The position numbers were made by a program, and so were the translations under genes. Of a stretch of 10,000 nucleotides of DNA, positions 1 through 5,511 are shown piece after piece. The stretch covers positions 1-10,000 of the forward strand of contig NZ_JAIWOI010000285.1 of assembly GCF_020217005.1 (NCBI RefSeq), written 5' to 3'. Under the pieces are notes generated by a model. That model had not been told where the DNA came from. It did no database searches and saw only the letters and a program-made list of their open reading frames with translations. The stretch is from Rheinheimera sp. (lineage in GTDB: Bacteria > Pseudomonadota > Gammaproteobacteria > Enterobacterales > Alteromonadaceae). Position 1 is the first letter of the stretch, and every line of letters begins with the position of its first letter.

Positions 1-551
1 ACTACTTCAAATGGCTTATCTTTATGCTGAGTAAAACTGATACTGCCGACACCATGTGACAAGGTGATTTGTTCACCTAATCGGTACCCAAGTTTTTCCG
101 CGACCACAGAGCCAATAACCGCCTGATACACACCAGCAAACACCTTACCCTGAGCCAATTTAAGCGGCTGTTTTTCGCCATACTGGTAATATTTAAAATA
201 ATCCTCGTTGGTGCCAATCACCCGGTAACCCCGGTGCGAATCGCCCAGAGAAAGCGGAATACTCCAGGCAACCTGAGGATGTTTTTTTACCTGCTGATAG
301 TTCTGCCAACCTATATTGTTGGTGGCATTACCAATACGAAATACTGAATACAGCAATAAATTCAGTTGGCTGGAACGGGCTCCTACAATCAGATCTGTGC
401 CAGACACTGTGCTGGTAAAACTGCTTTTGGCTTCATGGCGAATATGATCAATACCCAACAACAAGGCAATACTGATGGTTAATGAAATAACCGTCATCAA
501 CACTGTGCCTTTGCGATTCCATAAACTGGCTCTGGCCAACTGCATTAACAT
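1..551 (-). CDS. MacB/FtsX-type ABC transporter permease, N-terminal part (cut by window edge)
   Basis: Reading the minus strand from 551 to the left edge gives an uninterrupted 183-residue frame; the C-terminus lies outside the window. The protein begins with a short cytoplasmic stretch and one hydrophobic segment at about residues 15-36. A periplasmic region follows with SGTDLIVGARSSQLN and VIGTNEDYF, typical of the MacB_PCD extracytoplasmic domain of FtsX/LolE-like permeases. The rest of the family has three further membrane helices, which should be off the edge. The ATG at 551 is preferred: AGGAG (559-563) sits 7 nt upstream, while the in-frame ATG at 545 would have 13 nt. The start overlaps the end of the ATPase gene, so the two are translationally coupled. 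The neighbouring zrgA-like and DUF3299 genes suggest a Zrg-type zinc system; the family assignment is firm, the substrate is inferred. Confidence 0.88.
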   Translation of the reverse strand, partial: MLMQLARASLWNRKGTVLMTVISLTISIALLLGIDHIRHEAKSSFTSTVSGTDLIVGARSSQLNLLLYSVFRIGNATNNIGWQNYQQVKKHPQVAWSIPLSLGDSHRGYRVIGTNEDYFKYYQYGEKQPLKLAQGKVFAGVYQAVIGSVVAEKLGYRLGEQITLSHGVGSISFTQHKDKPFEV

Positions 552-1252
552 GGCTGGACTCCTTTGTTTAACTGCTCCATATCCAGCTCAAATTTGAAAT
601 AACTGCGTAATGCCGGATCATGACTGACAAAAACCACCGTAGTGCCGCACAGCTCTGCTTCGGCCAGCATTAGCTGCATAAATGCATCTCTGTGCTTATG
701 ATCCAGTGCTGAGGTAGGTTCATCGGCAATAAGCAAAGCAGGTTGACTTAATAAGGCGCGGGCTATAGCCACCCGCTGCTGTTGTCCGACACTTAATTGA
801 TTGGCAGGTGCTTGCCACAACTGCTGCTCCAAACCCAGCTTCTGTAATAAGTAGCGGGCACGTTGCTCAGCCTGTGGAATTTTTTTTGCAAAGGCGCTGA
901 CCAATAAAACATTTTGCAGCACTGTTAAATAAGGGATCAGATTTAACTGCTGAAAAACCACACCTATAGCAGAGGCCCTTAATTGATCTCTTTTAGCGCC
1001 TGACAATTCAGCCATCGACTGACCAGCTATCAGAATATCACCTTGTTTGCAGGGGTATATGCCAGCTAATAAATTCAACAAAGTGGTTTTGCCTGAGCCG
1101 GACGAGCCATAGACAAATAAATGTTGGCCTTGCCCGAGTTGTAGTTGTGGGATATCCAATAATGGCGGCTGGCCGGGCCAACTGAACAGCAAAGATTTGA
1201 GTTCAAGTGCCGGAATTTTCAGGTCTGTGTGCTCTGACATTACAATGCTCAT
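545..1252 (-). CDS. ABC transporter ATP-binding protein (MacB/LolD type)
   Basis: This is a complete nucleotide-binding subunit of 231-235 residues that powers the adjoining permease at the inner membrane. Numbered from the ATG at 1240, it has Walker A GSSGSGKT (45-52), the Q-loop VFQQLNLIPYLTVLQNV (95-111), signature LSVGQQQR (149-156; V replaces the usual G of LSGGQ), Walker B LLIADEP (169-175), D-loop SALD (177-180) and the H-loop His in VSHDPAL (H207). Length and motifs match the LolD/MacB/YbbA group. The frame stays open to 1327, but that extension would overlap the divergent DUF3299 gene and has no family-like sequence. ATG 1252 and ATG 1240 are both possible and neither has a strong ribosome site. 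It is co-oriented with zrgA, whose relatives travel with such an ATPase and permease in Vibrio. Zinc as the substrate is inferred from context. Confidence 0.9.
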   Translation of the reverse strand: MSIVMSEHTDLKIPALELKSLLFSWPGQPPLLDIPQLQLGQGQHLFVYGSSGSGKTTLLNLLAGIYPCKQGDILIAGQSMAELSGAKRDQLRASAIGVVFQQLNLIPYLTVLQNVLLVSAFAKKIPQAEQRARYLLQKLGLEQQLWQAPANQLSVGQQQRVAIARALLSQPALLIADEPTSALDHKHRDAFMQLMLAEAELCGTTVVFVSHDPALRSYFKFELDMEQLNKGVQPC

Positions 1253-1287
1253 GTTATGATACGGCTTCTTTTGTGACCTTATAACAT
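1251..1287. promoter_or_regulatory. Divergent promoter region with inverted ATGTTAT / ATAACAT half-sites
   Basis: The 55-bp gap between the divergent ATPase and DUF3299 genes holds ATGTTAT (1251-1257) and its exact inverse ATAACAT (1281-1287), centres 30 bp apart. Each half-site with its inner flank matches about 12 of 17 positions of a Zur-like palindrome ATGTTATAATATAACAT as known from enterobacteria. TATGAT (1255-1260) on the plus strand is a plausible -10 for the DUF3299 gene, but no good -35 is visible. The left half-site touches the ATG at 1252. Regulation by Zur is an inference from the zinc context. Confidence 0.4.
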
Positions 1288-1307
1288 ATGCAGAGGCAGA
1301 GGCTCCA

Positions 1308-1865
1308 ATGGTTAAATCGTTATACATGGCATTAATTCTGACTTTGGTCGCATTTACTGCGATACCAGCAAAAGCAGAAGACTATAAAGCATTGGAATGG
1401 ACTGATTTATTGCCGGAAGAAGATCTGAAAAAGATGGAACAACTGCCGGAAATTAATCATGAAGGTGGCGAAGCTCCGGCTGGTGGTGCGCTGAATCAGG
1501 CTTTTGGTAACCAGGATCCAGCTGCCGCAGCCTGGAATGAAGTGTTGATGTCAGCCAAGGTTAAAGCTGAACTGAATAACAAAAAAGTAAAGGTGCCAGG
1601 CTTTATTGTGCCGGTCGAATACGATGCCGATCAAAACGTAACAGCGTTCTTTTTAGTGCCTTATTTTGGTGCCTGTATCCATGTGCCACCACCACCACCA
1701 AATCAGATTATTTTTGTTACCAATAAGCAAAAAATTAAAGGCGACATGATTTATTCACCATTTTGGATCAGTGGTACTTTAACCACTGAATCCATGAGTC
1801 ATGATTTAGCCAAATCAGCGTATTCGATGAAAGCAGATAAAATCGAAGAATACACCTACGAGTAA
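1308..1865 (+). CDS. Secreted DUF3299 domain protein of a Zrg-type zinc locus
   Basis: This 185-residue protein starts with a Sec signal peptide: MVK, a hydrophobic stretch to about residue 20, then AKA|ED with likely cleavage after A23. The mature protein carries the DUF3299 hallmarks VPGFIVPVE (97-104) and LVPYFGACIHVPPPPPNQ (about 117-133), including C123 and H125 and a run of five prolines. A lineage-specific Gly/Ala-rich linker lies at about 52-75. The biochemical role of DUF3299 is not established; members accompany MacB-type ABC genes and zrgA in Vibrio and relatives, so a periplasmic accessory role in zinc handling is likely. The ATG at 1308 has GAGG 5 nt upstream. The gene is divergent from the ATPase and convergent with zrgA, the reverse of what a single zrg operon would need. 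A strong terminator follows 12 bp after the stop. Confidence 0.88.
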   Translation: MVKSLYMALILTLVAFTAIPAKAEDYKALEWTDLLPEEDLKKMEQLPEINHEGGEAPAGGALNQAFGNQDPAAAAWNEVLMSAKVKAELNNKKVKVPGFIVPVEYDADQNVTAFFLVPYFGACIHVPPPPPNQIIFVTNKQKIKGDMIYSPFWISGTLTTESMSHDLAKSAYSMKADKIEEYTYE

Positions 1866-1877
1866 TATAAACTCAGT

Positions 1878-1910
1878 CAGAAAAAAACCGGCGATGCCGG
1901 TTTTTTTCTG
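1878..1910. terminator. Bidirectional intrinsic terminator
   Basis: A perfect 15-bp stem pairs CAGAAAAAAACCGGC (1878-1892) with GCCGGTTTTTTTCTG (1896-1910) around the loop GAT. The GC-rich core CCGGC/GCCGG is followed by a T7 tract on the plus strand and, by symmetry, on the minus strand. It lies between the stops of the DUF3299 gene (1865, plus) and zrgA (1922, minus), so it can end both convergent transcripts. Confidence 0.93.
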
Positions 1911-1921
1911 ATGAAAACAGC

Positions 1922-2464
1922 TTACTGAGCGACCAGAGGCACTGTCACTCTGTCTGGCTGCCACTGCGCAGCTCCTTGTTCACCATTCACTATCCACTGC
2001 ACTGAAACTTGTTCTACTCCCGCTGCAATCTCAGCTAAATCAAGCGTCAGAGCCTGTAATCGGGCTGGGTTTTGACAGACTAAGGTGTAGTTTGCATTTA
2101 GATCTGCATGTTGCGGTTTGGTTGTGCGGTCGGCTGTTAAATCAGAACTGATATCTGTGCCTGTCACAGTACAGTTGGCTTGTGCATCAAAACTAAACCA
2201 TTGAACGCTGGTAAAATCTGCAATCATTTTCTCTACCAGCTGGCGCTCTGAATCATCTTTGACCTGATGTTCAAAACCAACAATATTGGCGGTAGGAGTG
2301 ACAAAGGCGAGTTCTGCTTCATTACCTTCCAGCACAAAAGTCAAAACGGCCTGACCATGGGTATGGCTGCCATGTTCTTCGTGTTGATGCTCCTGCGCTG
2401 TTGCAGAGTTAACAAACAGACTCGCTCCAAGCAACAAGCCTGATACCATTGTTTTACTGTTCAC
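1922..2464 (-). CDS. zrgA: Periplasmic zinc-binding protein of the ZrgA (DUF2796) family
   Basis: Read from the GTG at 2464, this is a 180-residue protein with a signal peptide (K4, hydrophobic 6-18, SATA|Q, cleavage after A23). A His cluster starts the mature protein (H26, H28, H31, H34, H36), followed by HGQAVLTFVLEGNEAEL and TPTANIVGFEH (57-66), the conserved DUF2796 core. C98 and C130 could form a disulfide in the oxidising periplasm. In Vibrio cholerae ZrgA belongs to a Zur-repressed zinc uptake system with an ABC transporter and a DUF3299 protein, and the same protein families surround it here. Family members often have a second His-rich stretch between the two cysteines; here it is nearly gone (only H119). 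The frame is open to an ATG at 2539, but GGGAG before the GTG and the clean signal peptide favour 2464. The family call is strong; zinc uptake is inferred from relatives. Confidence 0.83.
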   Translation of the reverse strand: MNSKTMVSGLLLGASLFVNSATAQEHQHEEHGSHTHGQAVLTFVLEGNEAELAFVTPTANIVGFEHQVKDDSERQLVEKMIADFTSVQWFSFDAQANCTVTGTDISSDLTADRTTKPQHADLNANYTLVCQNPARLQALTLDLAEIAAGVEQVSVQWIVNGEQGAAQWQPDRVTVPLVAQ

Positions 2465-2470
2465 AAAGAT

Positions 2471-2480
2471 CCACTCCCTC
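2471..2480 (-). promoter_or_regulatory. Ribosome binding site deciding the zrgA GTG start
   Basis: On the minus strand GAGGGAGTGG ends 6 nt before the GTG at 2464; its GGAG core is about 9 nt from the start. The alternative ATG at 2449 has no purine-rich site, and starting at 2539 would put a non-signal sequence ahead of the signal peptide. Confidence 0.65.
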
Positions 2481-2491
2481 GCAAAAATTTC

Positions 2492-2505
2492 AGCCTTATC
2501 ATAAC
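2492..2505 (-). promoter_or_regulatory. Candidate zrgA -10/operator motif shared with the DUF3299 promoter
   Basis: The minus strand reads GTTATGATAAGGCT here, 27 bp before the zrgA GTG. The plus-strand sequence 1253-1266 before the DUF3299 gene is GTTATGATACGGCT, identical at 13 of 14 positions. Both copies point toward their gene and both contain TATGAT, one mismatch from a sigma-70 -10. GTTATGATA also resembles a Zur half-site. No convincing -35 lies 17 bp upstream; a perfect TTGACA on the minus strand (2562-2557) is farther away and may belong to another start. Confidence 0.4.
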
Positions 2506-2573
2506 CCCGGCACCCAGAATATATGCGCTTTGATTTCACCTTTTATCGCAGTTTTTTGTCAATCTAACCCTAT

Positions 2574-2594
2574 AGTCAGTTTTAAACTAAGACT
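2574..2594. promoter_or_regulatory. Dyad in the zrgA/photolyase intergenic region
   Basis: AGTC-AGTTT (2574-2582) and AAACT-AA-GACT (2584-2594) are inverted about a single T, giving nine paired positions with a 2-nt bulge. The inner AGTTTTAAACT is a perfect 11-bp palindrome. It lies about 54 bp before the photolyase operon start, where an operator could act, but I recognise no known consensus and it has no terminator-like T tract. The remainder of 2506-2647 shows no clear promoter for the plus-strand operon. Confidence 0.3.
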
Positions 2595-2647
2595 GATCTG
2601 GTCCAGCGCCATTGCCGTATCAAAAACCAAAATAATGGTAATAGCAA

Positions 2648-4171
2648 ATGGCAAAGTTAATTCTGGTGTTAGGTGATCAGCTCAGCCCAGCCCTGTCCTC
2701 GTTACGTGACCTGCAAGCGGCCGACAGAGTATTAATGGCAGAAGTCGCCAGCGAGGCCAGTTATACCCCACATCACAAACAAAAAATTATTCTGATCTTT
2801 AGCGCCATGCGCCATTTTGCTGCTGTATTGCAGCAGCAAGGCATTAATGTCAGTTATCTGGACTACCAGCAGAAAATCAGCAGCCTGACTGAAGCTGTAG
2901 CTATTGAACTTGCCAGACACCCAGAGCTGGAGCAAATTTGCCTGACCGAATGCGGCGAATATAGGTTAGAGCAGGAAATTTTAAGCTGGCAGGCGTTATT
3001 TCAGCGTCCTGTGCAGCAACTGGAAGACGATAGATTTATTGCCAGTAAGGCGATGTTTCGGCATTGGGCTTTGGATCGCAAGCAGTTCAGGATGGAATAC
3101 TTTTACCGCGAAATGCGCCGTTACACCGGCCTGTTAATGCAGGACGGTCAGCCAGTGGGCGGTCAGTGGAATTTTGATGCCAGCAACAGAAAAGCTATGC
3201 CGGCAAAACAGCAGCTGCCAGACATACTGAAGTTCGAGCCCGACGATATTACTGCACAAGTCATCACTCTGGTTAAACAGCAATTTCCAAATAATATGGG
3301 CAATGCCGACACTTTTAGCTACGCCGTCACAGGTAAACAGGCACGTCAGGCTTTTTTACATTTTCTGGAGCATCAGTTGCCACTTTTTGGTGATTATCAG
3401 GACGCGATGCAGCTGAATGAACCTCACCTTTTCCATAGCATTTGCTCGATGTACTTAAACTGCGGTCTGCTGGATGTGCGCTGGGTCTGCCAAAAAGTAG
3501 AGCTGGCCTATAAAGAAGGCAAAGTTCCGCTCAATGCAGCCGAAGGTTTTATTCGCCAATTGATTGGCTGGCGTGAGTTTGTCCGCGGCTTGTATTGGCT
3601 GCTGATGCCCGACTACAAAGAGCGCAACTTTTTAAATGCCAACAGGGCTTTGCCAGCTTATTACTGGACTGGCGATACTAAAATGCGCTGTATGCAACAA
3701 GCCATCAGCCACACCATAGACCATGCCTACTCTCACCATATACAGCGCCTGATGGTGACTGGCAACTTTGCGCTGCTGGCAGGTTTATCGGTCGAGGAGG
3801 TCTGCAATTGGTATCTGGCGGTCTACGCTGACGCCTATGAATGGGTAGAACTGCCTAACACACTGGGCATGGCACTGTTTGCTGATGAAGGCGTGCTGGC
3901 ATCTAAACCTTATGCGGCCAGTGGCAAATACATTCAACGCATGAGTAATTACTGCAAAAGTTGCGCTTATGATGTGGCTGAAACCACAGCTCCAACCGCC
4001 TGCCCTTTTAACGCTTTGTATTGGAACTTCCTGGAACGTAATCAGGCTTTGCTGTCCGGCAATGCCCGTATGCAACTGAGTTATCAGAACTGGCACCGAA
4101 AGTCGGACGAAGAGCGTGCACAAATCACGGCCAAAGCCGAGCAGTTGCTGATCCATCTGGAGCAGCTATGA
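2648..4171 (+). CDS. Fe-S (6-4) photolyase of the bacterial FeS-BCP/CryPro family
   Basis: This 507-residue flavoprotein belongs to the bacterial Fe-S photolyase/cryptochrome family, whose Agrobacterium member PhrB repairs (6-4) photoproducts with blue light. The N-terminal alpha/beta antenna domain begins MAKLILVLGDQLS; the helical FAD domain occupies roughly 220-507. Four cysteines that fit the 4Fe-4S ligands are C348, C436, C439 and C452, in KMRCM, NYCKSC and TACPFN. From memory, Agrobacterium PhrB uses C350, C438, C441 and C454, a constant offset of two, and its paired active-site histidines H365/H366 correspond to H363/H364 in YSHHIQRLM. W340, W388 and Y389 fit its electron-transfer residues. 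The family uses a lumazine antenna. The length equals that of PhrB. The gene opens a three-photolyase operon and its TGA overlaps the next ATG. The ribosome site is weak. The symbol is left blank because phrB in E. coli is a different enzyme. Confidence 0.93.
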   Translation: MAKLILVLGDQLSPALSSLRDLQAADRVLMAEVASEASYTPHHKQKIILIFSAMRHFAAVLQQQGINVSYLDYQQKISSLTEAVAIELARHPELEQICLTECGEYRLEQEILSWQALFQRPVQQLEDDRFIASKAMFRHWALDRKQFRMEYFYREMRRYTGLLMQDGQPVGGQWNFDASNRKAMPAKQQLPDILKFEPDDITAQVITLVKQQFPNNMGNADTFSYAVTGKQARQAFLHFLEHQLPLFGDYQDAMQLNEPHLFHSICSMYLNCGLLDVRWVCQKVELAYKEGKVPLNAAEGFIRQLIGWREFVRGLYWLLMPDYKERNFLNANRALPAYYWTGDTKMRCMQQAISHTIDHAYSHHIQRLMVTGNFALLAGLSVEEVCNWYLAVYADAYEWVELPNTLGMALFADEGVLASKPYAASGKYIQRMSNYCKSCAYDVAETTAPTACPFNALYWNFLERNQALLSGNARMQLSYQNWHRKSDEERAQITAKAEQLLIHLEQL

Positions 4172-5511
4172 AACGCGCTTTGGTACTGCTGAATCAGGCG
4201 ATACGCTGGCAGGATAATCTGCTGCTTGCAGAGCAACCCGGCTTTGATCAGTTAATTGCTGTGTTGATACTTGACCCGGCTGAATACTTGAATGCCGAGT
4301 ACGGTATAAAACGCGCCAGTACGCTGCGCCTGCAAAGTCAACTCAGACTGCTGCTGGACTGGCAGCAGCAATGGCAACAACAAGAATTGGTGTTGCATCT
4401 GCGTATAGGTGACACCAGCTTGTGCCTGCAACAGCTGGCGCAGCACTATCAGACGGACTCTTTAATAGCGGCAGAACCCACAGCACCTGAGCAGTACCAG
4501 CAGCTGCAAAATTGTGGTTTAAGCTTAAAACTGTACGATCTCAATAGTTTGCTGCAACACCAGCTCAGACCGGATCTGGCCACATTACCAAAAAGCTTTT
4601 CAGCCTTCAGGCGGCAGCGTGAACCAAAGCTACTGGTGCACCAGCCGAAATTTTACAGCATTTCTTCACAGTTTTATGGCGAACCTGAGCAGGCACTGGA
4701 TCAAAGCAGCAAGGATTTTATCAGCCAGCACCATAATCCAAATGCAGTACTGCTAAACGAAGCAGCAGCATTAGAGCGCCTGGAGCAGTTTATCTGGCAA
4801 CAACGCGCAGTAACGCACTACAAACAAAGCCGCGATGCCCTGGATGGCCGATGGAACAGCAGTTTATGGAGTTTCTATCTGGCCAATGGCTGTTTATCGG
4901 CCTGCTTTGCCTGGCAGCAAGTGCTGGATTTTGAACAGCAACAGCTGGCTAATGAATCCACCTACTGGATCCGCTTTGAGCTGCTGTGGCGCGAGTATTT
5001 TCGTTGGCAAATGCGCCAGCATGGCCGAGCCTGGTTTAGCAAAAATGCCTTTCGCCCGCCGCTGGACTTCTCAGCACCGCATGCAGACAGGCGCTTTGAA
5101 CTCTGGTGTAAAGGCCAAACCGGCCTGCCTTTTGTCGACGCTAATATGCGGATGTTAGTGCAAACAGGCTGGATGTCGAACCGGGGCAGACAGAACGTCG
5201 CCAGCTATCTGATTTTTGAGCTGCAGCAAGACTGGCGTTTAGGTGCTGCTTTTTTTGAGCAACATCTGCTGGACTATGATTGCGCCAGTAACTGGTGCAA
5301 CTGGGCTTATATTGCAGGGGTTGGCAACAGCGGTGCCCGGCAGTTTAACCAAATCAAACAAGCCTTAACTCATGATCCGGACGGCGATTTTGTCCGGCGT
5401 TGGTTGCCGGAAAAAACCGCAGCTGGCGCTTTAGTGCACTGGCCTGAAGCTAAAGTCATAGTGCAGGATTTTTGGCGGCCCTATCTTCAGCAGTTGAAGC
5501 ATAAAGCATGA
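4168..5511 (+). CDS. CRY-DASH cryptochrome/photolyase with divergent N-terminus
   Basis: The C-terminal two thirds carry clear CRY-DASH signatures: FELLWREYF (about 270-278), TGLPFVDANMRML (318-330), TGWMSNRGRQNVASYL (333-348), DWRLGAAFFEQHLLDYD (355-371), a SNWCNWAYIAGVGN segment (374-387) and DPDGDFVRRWLPE (403-415). CRY-DASH proteins bind FAD and repair cyclobutane dimers mainly in single-stranded DNA; some act in signalling. The DNA-lesion residues W274 and Y381 appear kept; the usual G of NYGNWQY is C377 and its Q is A380. The N-terminus is odd: the family WFRxDLRxxDN motif reads ALVLLNQAIRWQDN, so the antenna domain is eroded although the gene is full length at 447 residues. The ATG overlaps the previous stop (ATGA) and has GGAG 5 nt upstream. 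Subfamily call is strong; catalytic activity is unproven. Confidence 0.92.
   Translation: MKRALVLLNQAIRWQDNLLLAEQPGFDQLIAVLILDPAEYLNAEYGIKRASTLRLQSQLRLLLDWQQQWQQQELVLHLRIGDTSLCLQQLAQHYQTDSLIAAEPTAPEQYQQLQNCGLSLKLYDLNSLLQHQLRPDLATLPKSFSAFRRQREPKLLVHQPKFYSISSQFYGEPEQALDQSSKDFISQHHNPNAVLLNEAAALERLEQFIWQQRAVTHYKQSRDALDGRWNSSLWSFYLANGCLSACFAWQQVLDFEQQQLANESTYWIRFELLWREYFRWQMRQHGRAWFSKNAFRPPLDFSAPHADRRFELWCKGQTGLPFVDANMRMLVQTGWMSNRGRQNVASYLIFELQQDWRLGAAFFEQHLLDYDCASNWCNWAYIAGVGNSGARQFNQIKQALTHDPDGDFVRRWLPEKTAAGALVHWPEAKVIVQDFWRPYLQQLKHKA

Noticed and set aside
1253..1327. Longer start for the ABC ATPase, reaching into the DUF3299 gene
   Set aside because: It would overlap the divergent signal-peptide gene and its promoter, and the added residues have no ATPase character.
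2465..2539. Longer start for the zrgA-like protein (ATG 2539)
   Set aside because: It puts 25 charged residues before a clean signal peptide, and the GTG at 2464 has a good ribosome site.
2506..2647. LexA (SOS) box before the photolyase operon
   Set aside because: No CTGT-N8-ACAG pattern is present; the nearby CTGATCTGG does not fit.
2449..2676. Open plus-strand frame between zrgA and the photolyase
   Set aside because: Its start lies inside zrgA, its end inside the photolyase gene, and its composition is not protein-like.
3785..4156. Minus-strand open frame inside the Fe-S photolyase
   Set aside because: Antisense shadow of a strongly conserved gene, with no recognisable domain or ribosome site.
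4330..4400. CAG/CAA-rich stretches as a triplet repeat
   Set aside because: They encode Gln/Leu in frame, are imperfect and recur across all genes here, so they reflect codon use.
4835..5158. Alternative plus-strand frame inside CRY-DASH
   Set aside because: It lies fully within the conserved FAD domain in another frame and looks like no known family.
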